Shown in pieces: positions 1-6,347 of a DNA stretch of 8,230 nt. Each line of letters begins with the position of its first letter. Within the stretch, counting starts at the first letter, position 1. Position numbers and translations under genes: made by a program. The notes beneath the pieces were generated by a model. It made no database searches, was not told the DNA's origin, and worked only from the letters and a program-made list of their open reading frames with translations. This stretch comes from Caulobacterales bacterium RIFOXYB1_FULL_67_16. Its GTDB lineage: Bacteria; Pseudomonadota; Alphaproteobacteria; Caulobacterales; Caulobacteraceae. The stretch spans positions 1-8,230 of the forward strand of contig MGLN01000087.1 in NCBI GenBank assembly GCA_001796045.1, given 5' to 3'.

Positions 1-385
1 GGCCGAGGTTCCGAAGTTCACCGTCCTGATCGGCGGCAGTTTCGGCGCCGGCAACTACGGCATGTGCGGCCGCGCCTATTCCCCGCGCTTCCTCTTCACC
101 TGGCCGAACAGCCGGATCGGCGTGATGGGCGGCGAGCAGGCGGCGTCGGTCCTCGCCACCGTTCACCGCGACGCGGAGACCTGGTCGACCCAGGAGGCCG
201 AGGCCTTCAAGGCGCCGATCCGCCAGAAATATGAGGACGAAGGCAATCCCTATTACGCCACAGCCCGCTTGTGGGACGACGGCGTCATTGATCCTGCGCA
301 AACACGGGATGTGCTCGGTCTGGCTATATCGGCGAGCCTGAACGCCCCGATCCCGGAGACCACGTTCGGCCTCTTCCGGATGTAA
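1..385 (+). CDS. liuB: Methylcrotonyl-CoA carboxylase, beta (carboxyltransferase) subunit, C-terminal part
   Basis: This is the last 127 codons of a gene that begins before the window; the frame is open from base 2 to the TAA at 383-385. The protein transfers the carboxyl group from carboxybiotin to 3-methylcrotonyl-CoA in leucine degradation, working with a biotinylated alpha subunit in the cytoplasm. Visible are the glycine-rich CoA/oxyanion-hole segment GGSFGAGNYGMCGR (visible residues 11-24) and MGGEQAASVL (42-51). Both are characteristic of methylcrotonyl-CoA carboxylase beta subunits rather than propionyl-CoA or acetyl-CoA carboxylases. The C-terminus (YYATARLWDDGVIDP... ending in GLFRM) is typical of the family and complete. 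The next gene, 50 bp downstream, is a crotonase fitting the following step, as in liu operons of other proteobacteria. Family assignment is firm; the symbol follows the liu (leucine/isovalerate) naming, and mccB-type names are also used. Confidence 0.93.
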   Translation, partial: AEVPKFTVLIGGSFGAGNYGMCGRAYSPRFLFTWPNSRIGVMGGEQAASVLATVHRDAETWSTQEAEAFKAPIRQKYEDEGNPYYATARLWDDGVIDPAQTRDVLGLAISASLNAPIPETTFGLFRM

Positions 386-393
386 CCTATTCT

Positions 394-415
394 TCCGCCC
401 TTCGTTGGGAGCGGA
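394..415 (+). other. Intercistronic hairpin between liuB and the crotonase gene
   Basis: TCCGC (394-398) pairs with GCGGA (411-415), and two further C-G pairs form across a bulged A, leaving a small loop around TTCGTT. No T-run follows (the next bases are CCCTAAATTT), so a strong intrinsic terminator is unlikely. It may be a partial terminator, an mRNA processing or stability element, or chance in GC-rich DNA. Confidence 0.25.
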
Positions 416-425
416 CCCTAAATTT

Positions 426-429
426 GGAG
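426..429 (+). promoter_or_regulatory. Ribosome binding site deciding the crotonase start
   Basis: GGAG lies 6 bases before the ATG at 436. An in-frame TTG at 424 overlaps this site and would add four residues, but it has no Shine-Dalgarno of its own, so 436 is the better start. Confidence 0.6.
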
Positions 430-435
430 ACGACC

Positions 436-1335
436 ATGGCCGATCAACCGACCGAAGCCGACCTGAACGCCCTGGACGTCACCGATGCCGAGGCGGCGGA
501 GATCAACAGTATCTCGCATCCCCTGCTGGCCGATCCCGCGCCGGACGCCAACGATGACCTGGTTCAGATCGACGCCACCACGGACGGCGTGGTCTTCATC
601 ACCATTAATCGTCCGGCGAAGAAGAACGCTTTCGACGCCGCCACGATCGCCGCCCTGCACGAGGCGTTCGAGACCCTGCACGGCGCCGACCATGTGCGGG
701 CGGTCTTCATTCGCGGCGCCGGCGGTACGTTCAGCGCCGGGGCCGATCTGAACTGGATGCGCGACGCCGCCGACTGGTCCGAGGCCGACAATCGCGACGA
801 CGCCCTGGGTTTGGCCAAGATGCTGAAGGCGCTGCACGATGTGCCCGCCCTGACGTGCGCCGTTGTCGAGGGCGCGGCCATGGGCGGCGGAGCCGGCATC
901 GTCGCCGCCTGCGACATGGCCGTTGCGGTCGAGGGCGCGCGCTTCGCCTTCTCCGAGGTCAAGCTGGGCCTGATCCCGGCGACCATCGCTCCCTATGTGA
1001 TCGAGGCCATCGGCACGCGTCGCGCCCGCCAGTTGTTCCTGACGGGCAATAGTTTCGACGCCGACTACGCCGCCCACGCCGGCCTGATCGACCTGGTCCT
1101 GCCCGAGGGTTCGGTGGACGAATTCATCGCAATGCTGACGGACAGCCTGACCGGAAACGCGCCCGGCGCGATGGGCGAGGCCAAGCGGCTGGTGAACGAC
1201 ATCGCGGGCCACAAGATCGACGGCGGCTTGCTGGACGATACGGCTAAGCGCATTGCGCGCGCCCGCGTCTCGCCCGAAGGCCAGGAGGGCGTCAGGGCGT
1301 TCCTGGACAAGCGCAAGCCTGACTGGGCGAAGTAA
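436..1335 (+). CDS. liuC: Enoyl-CoA hydratase/isomerase family protein, probable methylglutaconyl-CoA hydratase
   Basis: This 299-residue crotonase-superfamily protein probably hydrates 3-methylglutaconyl-CoA to HMG-CoA, the step after methylcrotonyl-CoA carboxylase. The fold starts near residue 42. The first oxyanion-hole segment is GAGGTFSAGADLNWM (residues 94-108) and the second is GAAMGGGAGIVAACD (146-160). The acid/base Glu equivalent to rat crotonase Glu164 is E174 in FSEVKLGLIPATIAP, while the Glu144 position is Gly154. A single Glu plus the IPATIAPYV signature is, from what I know of the family, usual for bacterial LiuC-type hydratases. Residues 1-41 are an extra acidic segment, making the protein some 35 residues longer than typical LiuC. 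Adjacency to liuB, same strand, 50 bp apart, supports the role. A different enoyl-CoA hydratase or isomerase specificity cannot be excluded. liuD and liuE are not seen downstream. Confidence 0.82.
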   Translation: MADQPTEADLNALDVTDAEAAEINSISHPLLADPAPDANDDLVQIDATTDGVVFITINRPAKKNAFDAATIAALHEAFETLHGADHVRAVFIRGAGGTFSAGADLNWMRDAADWSEADNRDDALGLAKMLKALHDVPALTCAVVEGAAMGGGAGIVAACDMAVAVEGARFAFSEVKLGLIPATIAPYVIEAIGTRRARQLFLTGNSFDADYAAHAGLIDLVLPEGSVDEFIAMLTDSLTGNAPGAMGEAKRLVNDIAGHKIDGGLLDDTAKRIARARVSPEGQEGVRAFLDKRKPDWAK

Positions 1336-1344
1336 GCCGAATAT

Positions 1345-1383
1345 TGACGCCTGGAGGGGTTCCAATCGACGCTTCAGGCGTTA
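1345..1383 (+). other. Inverted repeat between the crotonase gene and mscS
   Basis: ACGCCTG (1347-1353) and CAGGCGT (1375-1381) are exact reverse complements around a 21-base loop; a G-T and a T-A pair extend the stem to 9 bp. It lies in the 58-bp gap after the crotonase stop. No T-run follows, so as a terminator it would be weak. An operator or a chance repeat is equally possible. Confidence 0.3.
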
Positions 1384-1393
1384 GACCCGCCCC

Positions 1394-2341
1394 ATGTTGA
1401 GCGCCTCTCCTCTCGCAGAAGCCGTCGCCGCCGGGCGTCAGGCGGTCGCCGTCGATACCGCCATGATCGCCAAGATCACCGACATGGCGGGCGACTTCGC
1501 CATCAACCTGACCATTGCGGTTCTGATCTTCGTCGCCACCCTGTTTGCGGCGAAATGGGCTTCGCGGGCGTCGCGAAACGCTCTGTCCCGGGTGCGGGGG
1601 TTCCGCCACGATCCGACGGTTCTCAGTTTCGCCGTCCAGGTGGTTCGGGTCGTCGTGGTGATCATCGGCATGATCGCCGTCCTCCAGCGGCTGGGGGTGC
1701 AGACCACCTCGATCATCGCCGTTTTGGGCGCGGCGTCACTGGCCGTCGGTCTGGCCCTGCAGGGGACCCTGTCCAATGTGGCCTCGGGCATCATGCTGCT
1801 GGTGCTGAGGCCCTATCGTGTCGGCGACGTGGTCGATGTCGGGGGAATGGCGGGCACGGTGCAGCGGCTGGACCTGTTCACGACCCAGCTGTCGAACGCG
1901 AACAACCACAAGATCGTCATTCCGAACTCCAAGGTCCTGAGCGAGCCTCTGACCAATCTGACCGGCCAGCAGACGCGGCGGATCGAGATCAATTTCGGCG
2001 TGGGGTACGGCGACGATCTGAACAAGGCGCGCGGCGTCCTGGCCGACATGGCGGCCGCGCATGAGAAGGTGCTGAAAGACCCCCTACCGTGGACGGGTGT
2101 GACTGGGCTGCTGGACAGCGCGGTCCAGGTGACGCTGCACGCCTGGGTCAAGGTCGAGGACTGGTGGCAGACCCAGGCGGATCTGATGCAAGGCGGCAAG
2201 GAGGCGCTGGACGCAGCCGGCATCGAAATTCCCTTCCCGCATCAGGTCGCCGTGCCCTATGGCGACGAGGATGTCATGCCGGTCGTTCGTGTGCGGACGG
2301 TCGGGGGCGACCAGAGCGATTTGACGACGAAGAAGAGCTGA
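1394..2341 (+). CDS. mscS: Small-conductance mechanosensitive channel, MscS family
   Basis: This 315-residue inner-membrane channel should open under membrane tension and release solutes during hypo-osmotic shock. Hydrophobic spans lie at about residues 37-54 (TM1), 78-97 (TM2) and 105-137 (TM3). The pore helix LAVGLALQGTLSN (116-128) aligns with E. coli MscS residues 105-117: L116 and L120 correspond to the gating leucines 105 and 109, and Q123-G124 to the Q112-G113 kink. LRPYRVGDVVDVGGMAGTV (138-156) is the beta-domain start, and the cytoplasmic alpha/beta vestibule follows to GIEIPFPHQ (276-284). The tail of about 31 residues after FPHQ is longer than the E. coli protein's and ends basic (KKS). 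It is a minimal three-helix MscS, not a large MscK/YbdG type. No convincing Shine-Dalgarno precedes the ATG at 1394; the next in-frame ATG is 1463. The stop TGA shares one base with the next gene's ATG. Confidence 0.93.
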   Translation: MLSASPLAEAVAAGRQAVAVDTAMIAKITDMAGDFAINLTIAVLIFVATLFAAKWASRASRNALSRVRGFRHDPTVLSFAVQVVRVVVVIIGMIAVLQRLGVQTTSIIAVLGAASLAVGLALQGTLSNVASGIMLLVLRPYRVGDVVDVGGMAGTVQRLDLFTTQLSNANNHKIVIPNSKVLSEPLTNLTGQQTRRIEINFGVGYGDDLNKARGVLADMAAAHEKVLKDPLPWTGVTGLLDSAVQVTLHAWVKVEDWWQTQADLMQGGKEALDAAGIEIPFPHQVAVPYGDEDVMPVVRVRTVGGDQSDLTTKKS

Positions 2342-3357
2342 TGCGTTACGATTTCGGATCCGACAACACCGCTGGCATGGCGCCCAGCGCCTTGGACGGG
2401 TTGATCCGCGCCAACGCCGACTTCGCTCGATCCTACGGCGCAGACGATGTCTCGGCGCGCGCCGCCGATCAGATCCGCCAGAGGCTGGACGCCGACGCCG
2501 AAATTCGGTTCGTTTTCAGCGGCACGGCGGCCAACGCCATCGCCCTGTCCATGTTGGCCTTTCCGTTCGAGGCGGTGCTGGCGCACAACGCAGCCCACGT
2601 CTGCACGGACGAGACGGGGGCGCCCGGCTTCTTTGGACAGGGCGTGGGTTTGATCGGCTTGCCTGGGTTCTCGGGCCGGATCGATCCCGCTGCTCTGAAG
2701 GCGCAACTGGCGGAACCGGAGGTGGGGCATCGTCAGCCTCCGGCGGCCCTGTCGCTGACCCAGGCTACCGAATACGGCGCCGTCTATACCGAAGAGGAAC
2801 TGCGCCGTCTGATCGAGCCGGTAAAGGCCGTAGGCTACGGCGTTCACTTGGACGGGGCTCGGCTGGCCAATGCGGCGGCGGCGGGGTTCGACCTTAAGGA
2901 TATCCCGCGCCTGGGCGTGGACGTGCTGGTGTTCGGCGGGGCCAAGGCGGGCGCCAACTGCGTTGAAGCCATCGTGCTGTTCGACAAGAGCCTGGCGCGG
3001 CGGCTGGACAACCGGCTGAAGCAGGCGGGACAGGTGGCGTCCAAGGCGCGTCTGCTGGCTGGACCGATGCTGGGCCTGCTGGAGAGCGGCGACTGGGAGT
3101 CGGGCGGCGCCCACGCCAATCTGATGGCGCAACGACTCGCGGCGGGCGTCGCCACCCGGTCGCCCTTTGTCCTGGCGCACCCTGTCGAGGCCAATACCGT
3201 CTTCGTGCGCATGCCGCGTGAGGCGCATCAAAGGCTGAACGCCCAAGGCTGGGCCTGCTATCAGTTCGACGACGGATCGGTGCGGTTCGTCTGCTCTTGG
3301 GCCACGTCGGAGGCGGCGGTCGACGAACTGATCGAAGCGATCGCCGGCCTGAACTGA
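2341..3357 (+). CDS. ltaE: Low-specificity L-threonine aldolase-like PLP enzyme
   Basis: This 338-residue fold-type I PLP enzyme of the threonine aldolase/beta-eliminating lyase family would cleave L-threonine or L-allo-threonine to glycine and acetaldehyde in the cytoplasm. Seen in order: SDNTAGMAP near the N-terminus (7-15), the cofactor-phosphate region SGTAANAIA (60-68), H86 in AHNAAHV at the place of the PLP-stacking histidine, HLDGARLANA (169-178) with the PLP-contacting Asp171 and Arg174, and FGGAKAGANC (198-207) with the Schiff-base Lys202. Bacterial relatives often show GGTKNG at the last motif; here it is GGAKAG. The ATG at 2341 overlaps the mscS stop as TGATG, preceded by the purine stretch AGAAGAG, so translation is probably coupled. 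Substrate preference (threonine versus phenylserine-type beta-hydroxy amino acids) cannot be read from sequence. Confidence 0.88.
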   Translation: MRYDFGSDNTAGMAPSALDGLIRANADFARSYGADDVSARAADQIRQRLDADAEIRFVFSGTAANAIALSMLAFPFEAVLAHNAAHVCTDETGAPGFFGQGVGLIGLPGFSGRIDPAALKAQLAEPEVGHRQPPAALSLTQATEYGAVYTEEELRRLIEPVKAVGYGVHLDGARLANAAAAGFDLKDIPRLGVDVLVFGGAKAGANCVEAIVLFDKSLARRLDNRLKQAGQVASKARLLAGPMLGLLESGDWESGGAHANLMAQRLAAGVATRSPFVLAHPVEANTVFVRMPREAHQRLNAQGWACYQFDDGSVRFVCSWATSEAAVDELIEAIAGLN

Positions 3358-3390
3358 ACCGTTCGACCTCTGCGGCCTTTCGCCGGACGC

Positions 3391-3395
3391 AGGGA
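3391..3395 (+). promoter_or_regulatory. Ribosome binding site supporting the ABC transporter start at 3404
   Basis: AGGGA lies 8 bases before the ATG at 3404. A competing ATG at 3482 has AGGCAGGGGG just upstream, but the G-run sits only one base from the codon. Both starts remain possible. Confidence 0.45.
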
Positions 3396-3403
3396 CTGTC
3401 CAT

Positions 3404-5311
3404 ATGCGGAGCATGGCGATGCGCGGAGAGCGCTCCGGCCGCCGGCGCGACCCCTTGGTCAAGGCGCAGCAGGCAGGGGGCATGCAGGACAATACGGAAG
3501 GCCCGGCGACATGGAAGGCGTTGACGGATCTGGTGCGGCTGGTCGCCCGGTCGGGCGCGCCTCAGCTGCGCGCGCGACTGATTTCCGCCATCGGCCTCAC
3601 CCTGGCGGGCAAGGGGCTGGGCGTGCTGGCGCCTCTGGTGCTCGGCGCAGCAGTCAATCGGCTGGCGGCGGGGCAGGGGGCGGCGGTCGCCGTCGGTTGG
3701 GGTTTCGCCGCCTTCGCCGTCGGATGGGCCTTCGTCCGCTTCCTGTCGGCGGCGGCGCCCCAGGTCTCTGACGTAGTGTTCGCTCCCGTGCGCTCGGCCG
3801 CCCAGCGGACGACCGCCGCCGAGGCATTCGCTCACGCTCTCAGCCTGTCGCTGGACTTCCACCAGACCAAGCGCTCAGGCGCCCTGTCGCGGACCTTGGA
3901 TCGCGGATCGCGGGCGGTGGACTTCCTTCTGCGAATTCTGGCGTTCAACCTGGTTCCGACCGGCTTGGAGCTGGTGCTGGCGGCGGCGGTGCTGGGCGGC
4001 AAGTACGACTGGCGGTTCGCGGCCGTCGCCGTGGCGGTAGTGATGATTTACACCATCGCCACCTTCTCTCTGTCGAACTGGCGGCTGGAGCATCGCCGCG
4101 TGATGAATGCGGCCGATTCCGAGGCGGCGGGCGTCTCCGTGGACGCCCTGCTGAACTACGAGACCGTCAAGTCCTTCGGCGCGGAGACGCGTGCGGCCCA
4201 GACCTATGACAAGGCGCTTGGCGACTACGCCCAGGCGGCGCTGAAGGCCAACAGCTCTCTGGCCCTGTTGAACGCGGTTCAGGCCCTGATCATGAACCTG
4301 GGGCTGGGCGTGATGGCGGTGATGGCCGGATTCGAGGCCGCGGCCGGTCGTATGGGGCCGGGAGACGTGGCGGCGGCGGTGCTGATCATGATCTCGCTGT
4401 ACGCGCCGTTGAACATCCTGGGCTTCGCCTATCGCGAAATTCGCCAGTCCTTCATCGACATGGAGGAGATGCTGAAGGTGACGCGACAGACGCCGCAGGT
4501 CGCGGACGCCGCCGACGCCCAGCCCCTGCCGCGTCCTGCGGACGCGCGTGGCGCGTCGGTCGAGTTCCAGACCGTCGGCTTCCGCCACGACGCCCGAGCC
4601 AATGGGCTGGAGGACGTCAGCTTCGTCGCGGCGCCCGGCACGACGACCGCCCTGGTGGGCCCCTCGGGCGCGGGCAAGTCAACCATCGTGAAACTGGCGC
4701 TTCGGCTGATCGACCCCCAGCAGGGGCGGGTGCTGATCGACGGGCATGACGTCCGATCCGTGACCCAGGCCTCGCTTCGGGCCGCAGTCGCCCTGGTCCC
4801 GCAGGATGTGGCCCTGTTCAACGACACTCTCTATGCCAACATCGCCTTCGCTCGCCCCGACGCCGATGAGGCGCAGGTCTGGGCGGCGGCCGAGGCGGCG
4901 GAGCTGGCGGACTTCATCCGCGGCCTGCCAGACGGCATGGCGACGCGCGTCGGGGAGCGGGGGCTGAAGCTGTCAGGGGGAGAACGTCAGAGGGTCGGGA
5001 TCGCTCGCGCTCTGCTGGCCGATCCGTGCATCCTGATCCTGGACGAGGCGACCAGCGCGCTGGACAGCCGCACCGAGGCGGCGATCCAGAAGACTCTCCG
5101 GCGGGTCAGCGCCGACCGCACCACGCTGGTGGTGGCGCACCGGCTGTCCACCGTGGCGGATGCGGATCAGATTCTGGTGCTGAAGGCCGGACGAATCGTC
5201 GAGCGGGGCGCGCACCACGAACTGGTGGCGCGCCTGGGCGGGGAATATGCGGCGCTTTGGCGCAAACAGACCCGGACCGGAAAGCGAGATCAGAGCGCCC
5301 CGATCGCGTAG
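3404..5311 (+). CDS. Atm1-type ABC exporter, fused permease and ATPase half-transporter
   Basis: This 635-residue half-transporter works as a homodimer in the inner membrane. The transmembrane domain spans about residues 55-350, with six likely helices near 57-85, 91-115, 173-197, 204-225, 283-311 and 320-345. RSGALSRTLDRGSRAVDFLL (157-176), LLNYETVKSFG (249-259) and LALLNAVQ (286-293) are hallmarks of the Atm1/ABCB7/HMT1 branch. N290 and Q293 fit the place of residues that bind glutathione in the Novosphingobium Atm1 structure (from memory). The ATPase domain has Walker A GPSGAGKS (419-426), Q-loop Q467, signature LSGGE (523-527), Walker B ILILDE (543-548) and H-loop H579. Family members export glutathione-linked compounds, metal-glutathione adducts or persulfides; the substrate here is unknown. 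The start is uncertain: residues 1-26 are Arg-rich and M27 (3482) is an alternative. The 3' end overlaps accA on the other strand by 22 bp. Confidence 0.92.
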   Translation: MRSMAMRGERSGRRRDPLVKAQQAGGMQDNTEGPATWKALTDLVRLVARSGAPQLRARLISAIGLTLAGKGLGVLAPLVLGAAVNRLAAGQGAAVAVGWGFAAFAVGWAFVRFLSAAAPQVSDVVFAPVRSAAQRTTAAEAFAHALSLSLDFHQTKRSGALSRTLDRGSRAVDFLLRILAFNLVPTGLELVLAAAVLGGKYDWRFAAVAVAVVMIYTIATFSLSNWRLEHRRVMNAADSEAAGVSVDALLNYETVKSFGAETRAAQTYDKALGDYAQAALKANSSLALLNAVQALIMNLGLGVMAVMAGFEAAAGRMGPGDVAAAVLIMISLYAPLNILGFAYREIRQSFIDMEEMLKVTRQTPQVADAADAQPLPRPADARGASVEFQTVGFRHDARANGLEDVSFVAAPGTTTALVGPSGAGKSTIVKLALRLIDPQQGRVLIDGHDVRSVTQASLRAAVALVPQDVALFNDTLYANIAFARPDADEAQVWAAAEAAELADFIRGLPDGMATRVGERGLKLSGGERQRVGIARALLADPCILILDEATSALDSRTEAAIQKTLRRVSADRTTLVVAHRLSTVADADQILVLKAGRIVERGAHHELVARLGGEYAALWRKQTRTGKRDQSAPIA

Positions 5312-6237
5312 AAGCGGTCGGCCCGCTGAGTCTTGATCTGCTGCGGCGACAGGCCGTCGAAGGCTCCCAGCTCTTCGGCCAGGACGTCGCCGACATTGGC
5401 CATGGCGGCCTCGCGATCGGCATGGGCGCCGCCGACGGGTTCGTCGATCAGGCGATCCACGATCTTCAGGCTCATCAAGTCCGGCCCGGTGATCTTCATC
5501 GCCATGGCCGCGTCGCGCGCGCGCGCGCCGTCCCGCCACAGGATGCCGGCTGCGCCTTCGGGCGATATGACCGAATAGATGGAGTGCTCCAGCATCAGCA
5601 CCCGGCTGGCGGCGGCGATGGCGATGGCTCCGCCCGAGCCGCCTTCGCCGGTGATGGTGGCGATCGACGGGACACCCAGGGTCAAGCAGCGCTCCGTAGA
5701 GCGAGCGATGGCCTCGGCCTGGCCGCGCTCTTCGGCCCCTAGACCGGGATAGGCGCCGGCCGTGTCGATGAAGCTCAGAACGGGCAGGCCGAACTGCTCG
5801 GCCATGTCCATCAGGCGCACGGCCTTGCGGTAGCCCTCGGGGCGCGCCATGCCGAAGTTGTGGGTAATGCGGGTGGCGGTGTCGTGCCCCTTCTCGTGCC
5901 CCATGATCACGACCGGCCGGCCTCGGAAGCGGGCCAGACCGCCCAGGATGGCCTGATCGTCGCCGAACTGACGGTCGCCGTGCAGCTCGGTCCAATCCGT
6001 GAACAGGTGGGCGACATAGTCGACGAAGTGCGGGCGCTGCGGATGGCGCGCCACCTGGGTCTTCATCCAGGGGTCGAGACCGGCATAGGTCTTCTTGCGC
6101 AGTTGCTCGGCCTTCTTGCGCAGCCCCGCGATTTCGGCGTCGAAGCCGCCCGAGGTTTCGGACAGAGCCGACAGTTCCTCGATCTTGGCTTCCAGATCGG
6201 CGATCGGCTTTTCGAAGTCGAGATAATGCGTGGCCAT
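5290..6237 (-). CDS. accA: Acetyl-CoA carboxylase, carboxyltransferase subunit alpha
   Basis: This 315-residue subunit (E. coli AccA is 319) pairs with AccD to carboxylate acetyl-CoA to malonyl-CoA, the first committed step of fatty acid synthesis. The N-terminal helical region (MATHYLDFEKPIADLEAKIE) is typical. WTELHGDRQFGDD (82-94), RITHNFGMARPEGYRKA (123-139), SFIDTAGAYPG (155-165), GEGGSGGAIAI (197-207, the oxyanion-hole glycines) and ISPEGAAGILWRD (224-236) follow in family order. EPVGGAH (266-272) closes the conserved core. The start at 6237 gives the standard N-terminus, although the upstream Shine-Dalgarno is poor. The gene is transcribed leftward, downstream of xerD with a 110-bp gap that contains a hairpin followed by T's, so accA may have its own leader or promoter. 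Its stop lies inside the converging ABC transporter gene. No missing residue was noticed. Confidence 0.97.
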   Translation of the reverse strand: MATHYLDFEKPIADLEAKIEELSALSETSGGFDAEIAGLRKKAEQLRKKTYAGLDPWMKTQVARHPQRPHFVDYVAHLFTDWTELHGDRQFGDDQAILGGLARFRGRPVVIMGHEKGHDTATRITHNFGMARPEGYRKAVRLMDMAEQFGLPVLSFIDTAGAYPGLGAEERGQAEAIARSTERCLTLGVPSIATITGEGGSGGAIAIAAASRVLMLEHSIYSVISPEGAAGILWRDGARARDAAMAMKITGPDLMSLKIVDRLIDEPVGGAHADREAAMANVGDVLAEELGAFDGLSPQQIKTQRADRFYAIGAL

Positions 6238-6261
6238 AAAGGCGTCCGGAACTGCAAGCGG

Positions 6262-6284
6262 AAAACCGCCCCTAGGGAAGGCGG
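6262..6284 (-). terminator. Hairpin plus T-run between xerD and accA
   Basis: On the minus strand CCGCC and GGCGG form a stem around TTCCCTAGG, with two possible T-G pairs extending it inward, and TTTT follows immediately (+ strand AAAA at 6262-6265). This fits a short intrinsic terminator for xerD. It ends only about 25 bases before the accA start, so it may instead sit in the accA leader and act as an attenuator. Confidence 0.45.
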
Positions 6285-6287
6285 GCG

Positions 6288-6316
6288 AAACTAGTGAGGT
6301 CGGGGCGAGGGGGCAA
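6288..6316 (-). promoter_or_regulatory. Weak promoter-like pair upstream of accA
   Basis: On the minus strand, TTGCCC (6311-6316) and TAGTTT (6288-6293) are separated by 17 bases. They match the sigma-70 consensus at 4 of 6 and 3 of 6 positions. A transcript from here would begin just before the hairpin at 6262-6284 and run into accA. The match is poor and is reported only because the gap needs a promoter if the hairpin terminates xerD transcripts. Confidence 0.18.
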
Positions 6317-6347
6317 GCGGTGAACGTTGAGTCCCTGAATGGTTGGT

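Noticed and set aside
418..1365. Long minus-strand open frame (315 codons) fully opposite the crotonase gene
   Set aside because: The plus strand encodes a clear crotonase with all family motifs; the antisense frame is low-complexity Gly/Arg/Gln/Val/Ala sequence produced by GC-rich third positions and matches no family.
3373..3385. Small CGGC/GCCG hairpin between the threonine aldolase and ABC transporter genes
   Set aside because: A four-base stem with no T-run is expected by chance at this GC content.
2257..3492. Long minus-strand open frame (411 codons) opposite the threonine aldolase gene
   Set aside because: The plus strand has the PLP lysine and the conserved HLDGAR motif. The antisense translation is Arg/Gln/Gly-rich without recognisable motifs.
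4973..5995. Minus-strand open frame overlapping accA in another frame and the 3' end of the ABC transporter gene
   Set aside because: It is an out-of-frame Arg/Gly-rich shadow of accA; the true accA frame carries the conserved motifs.
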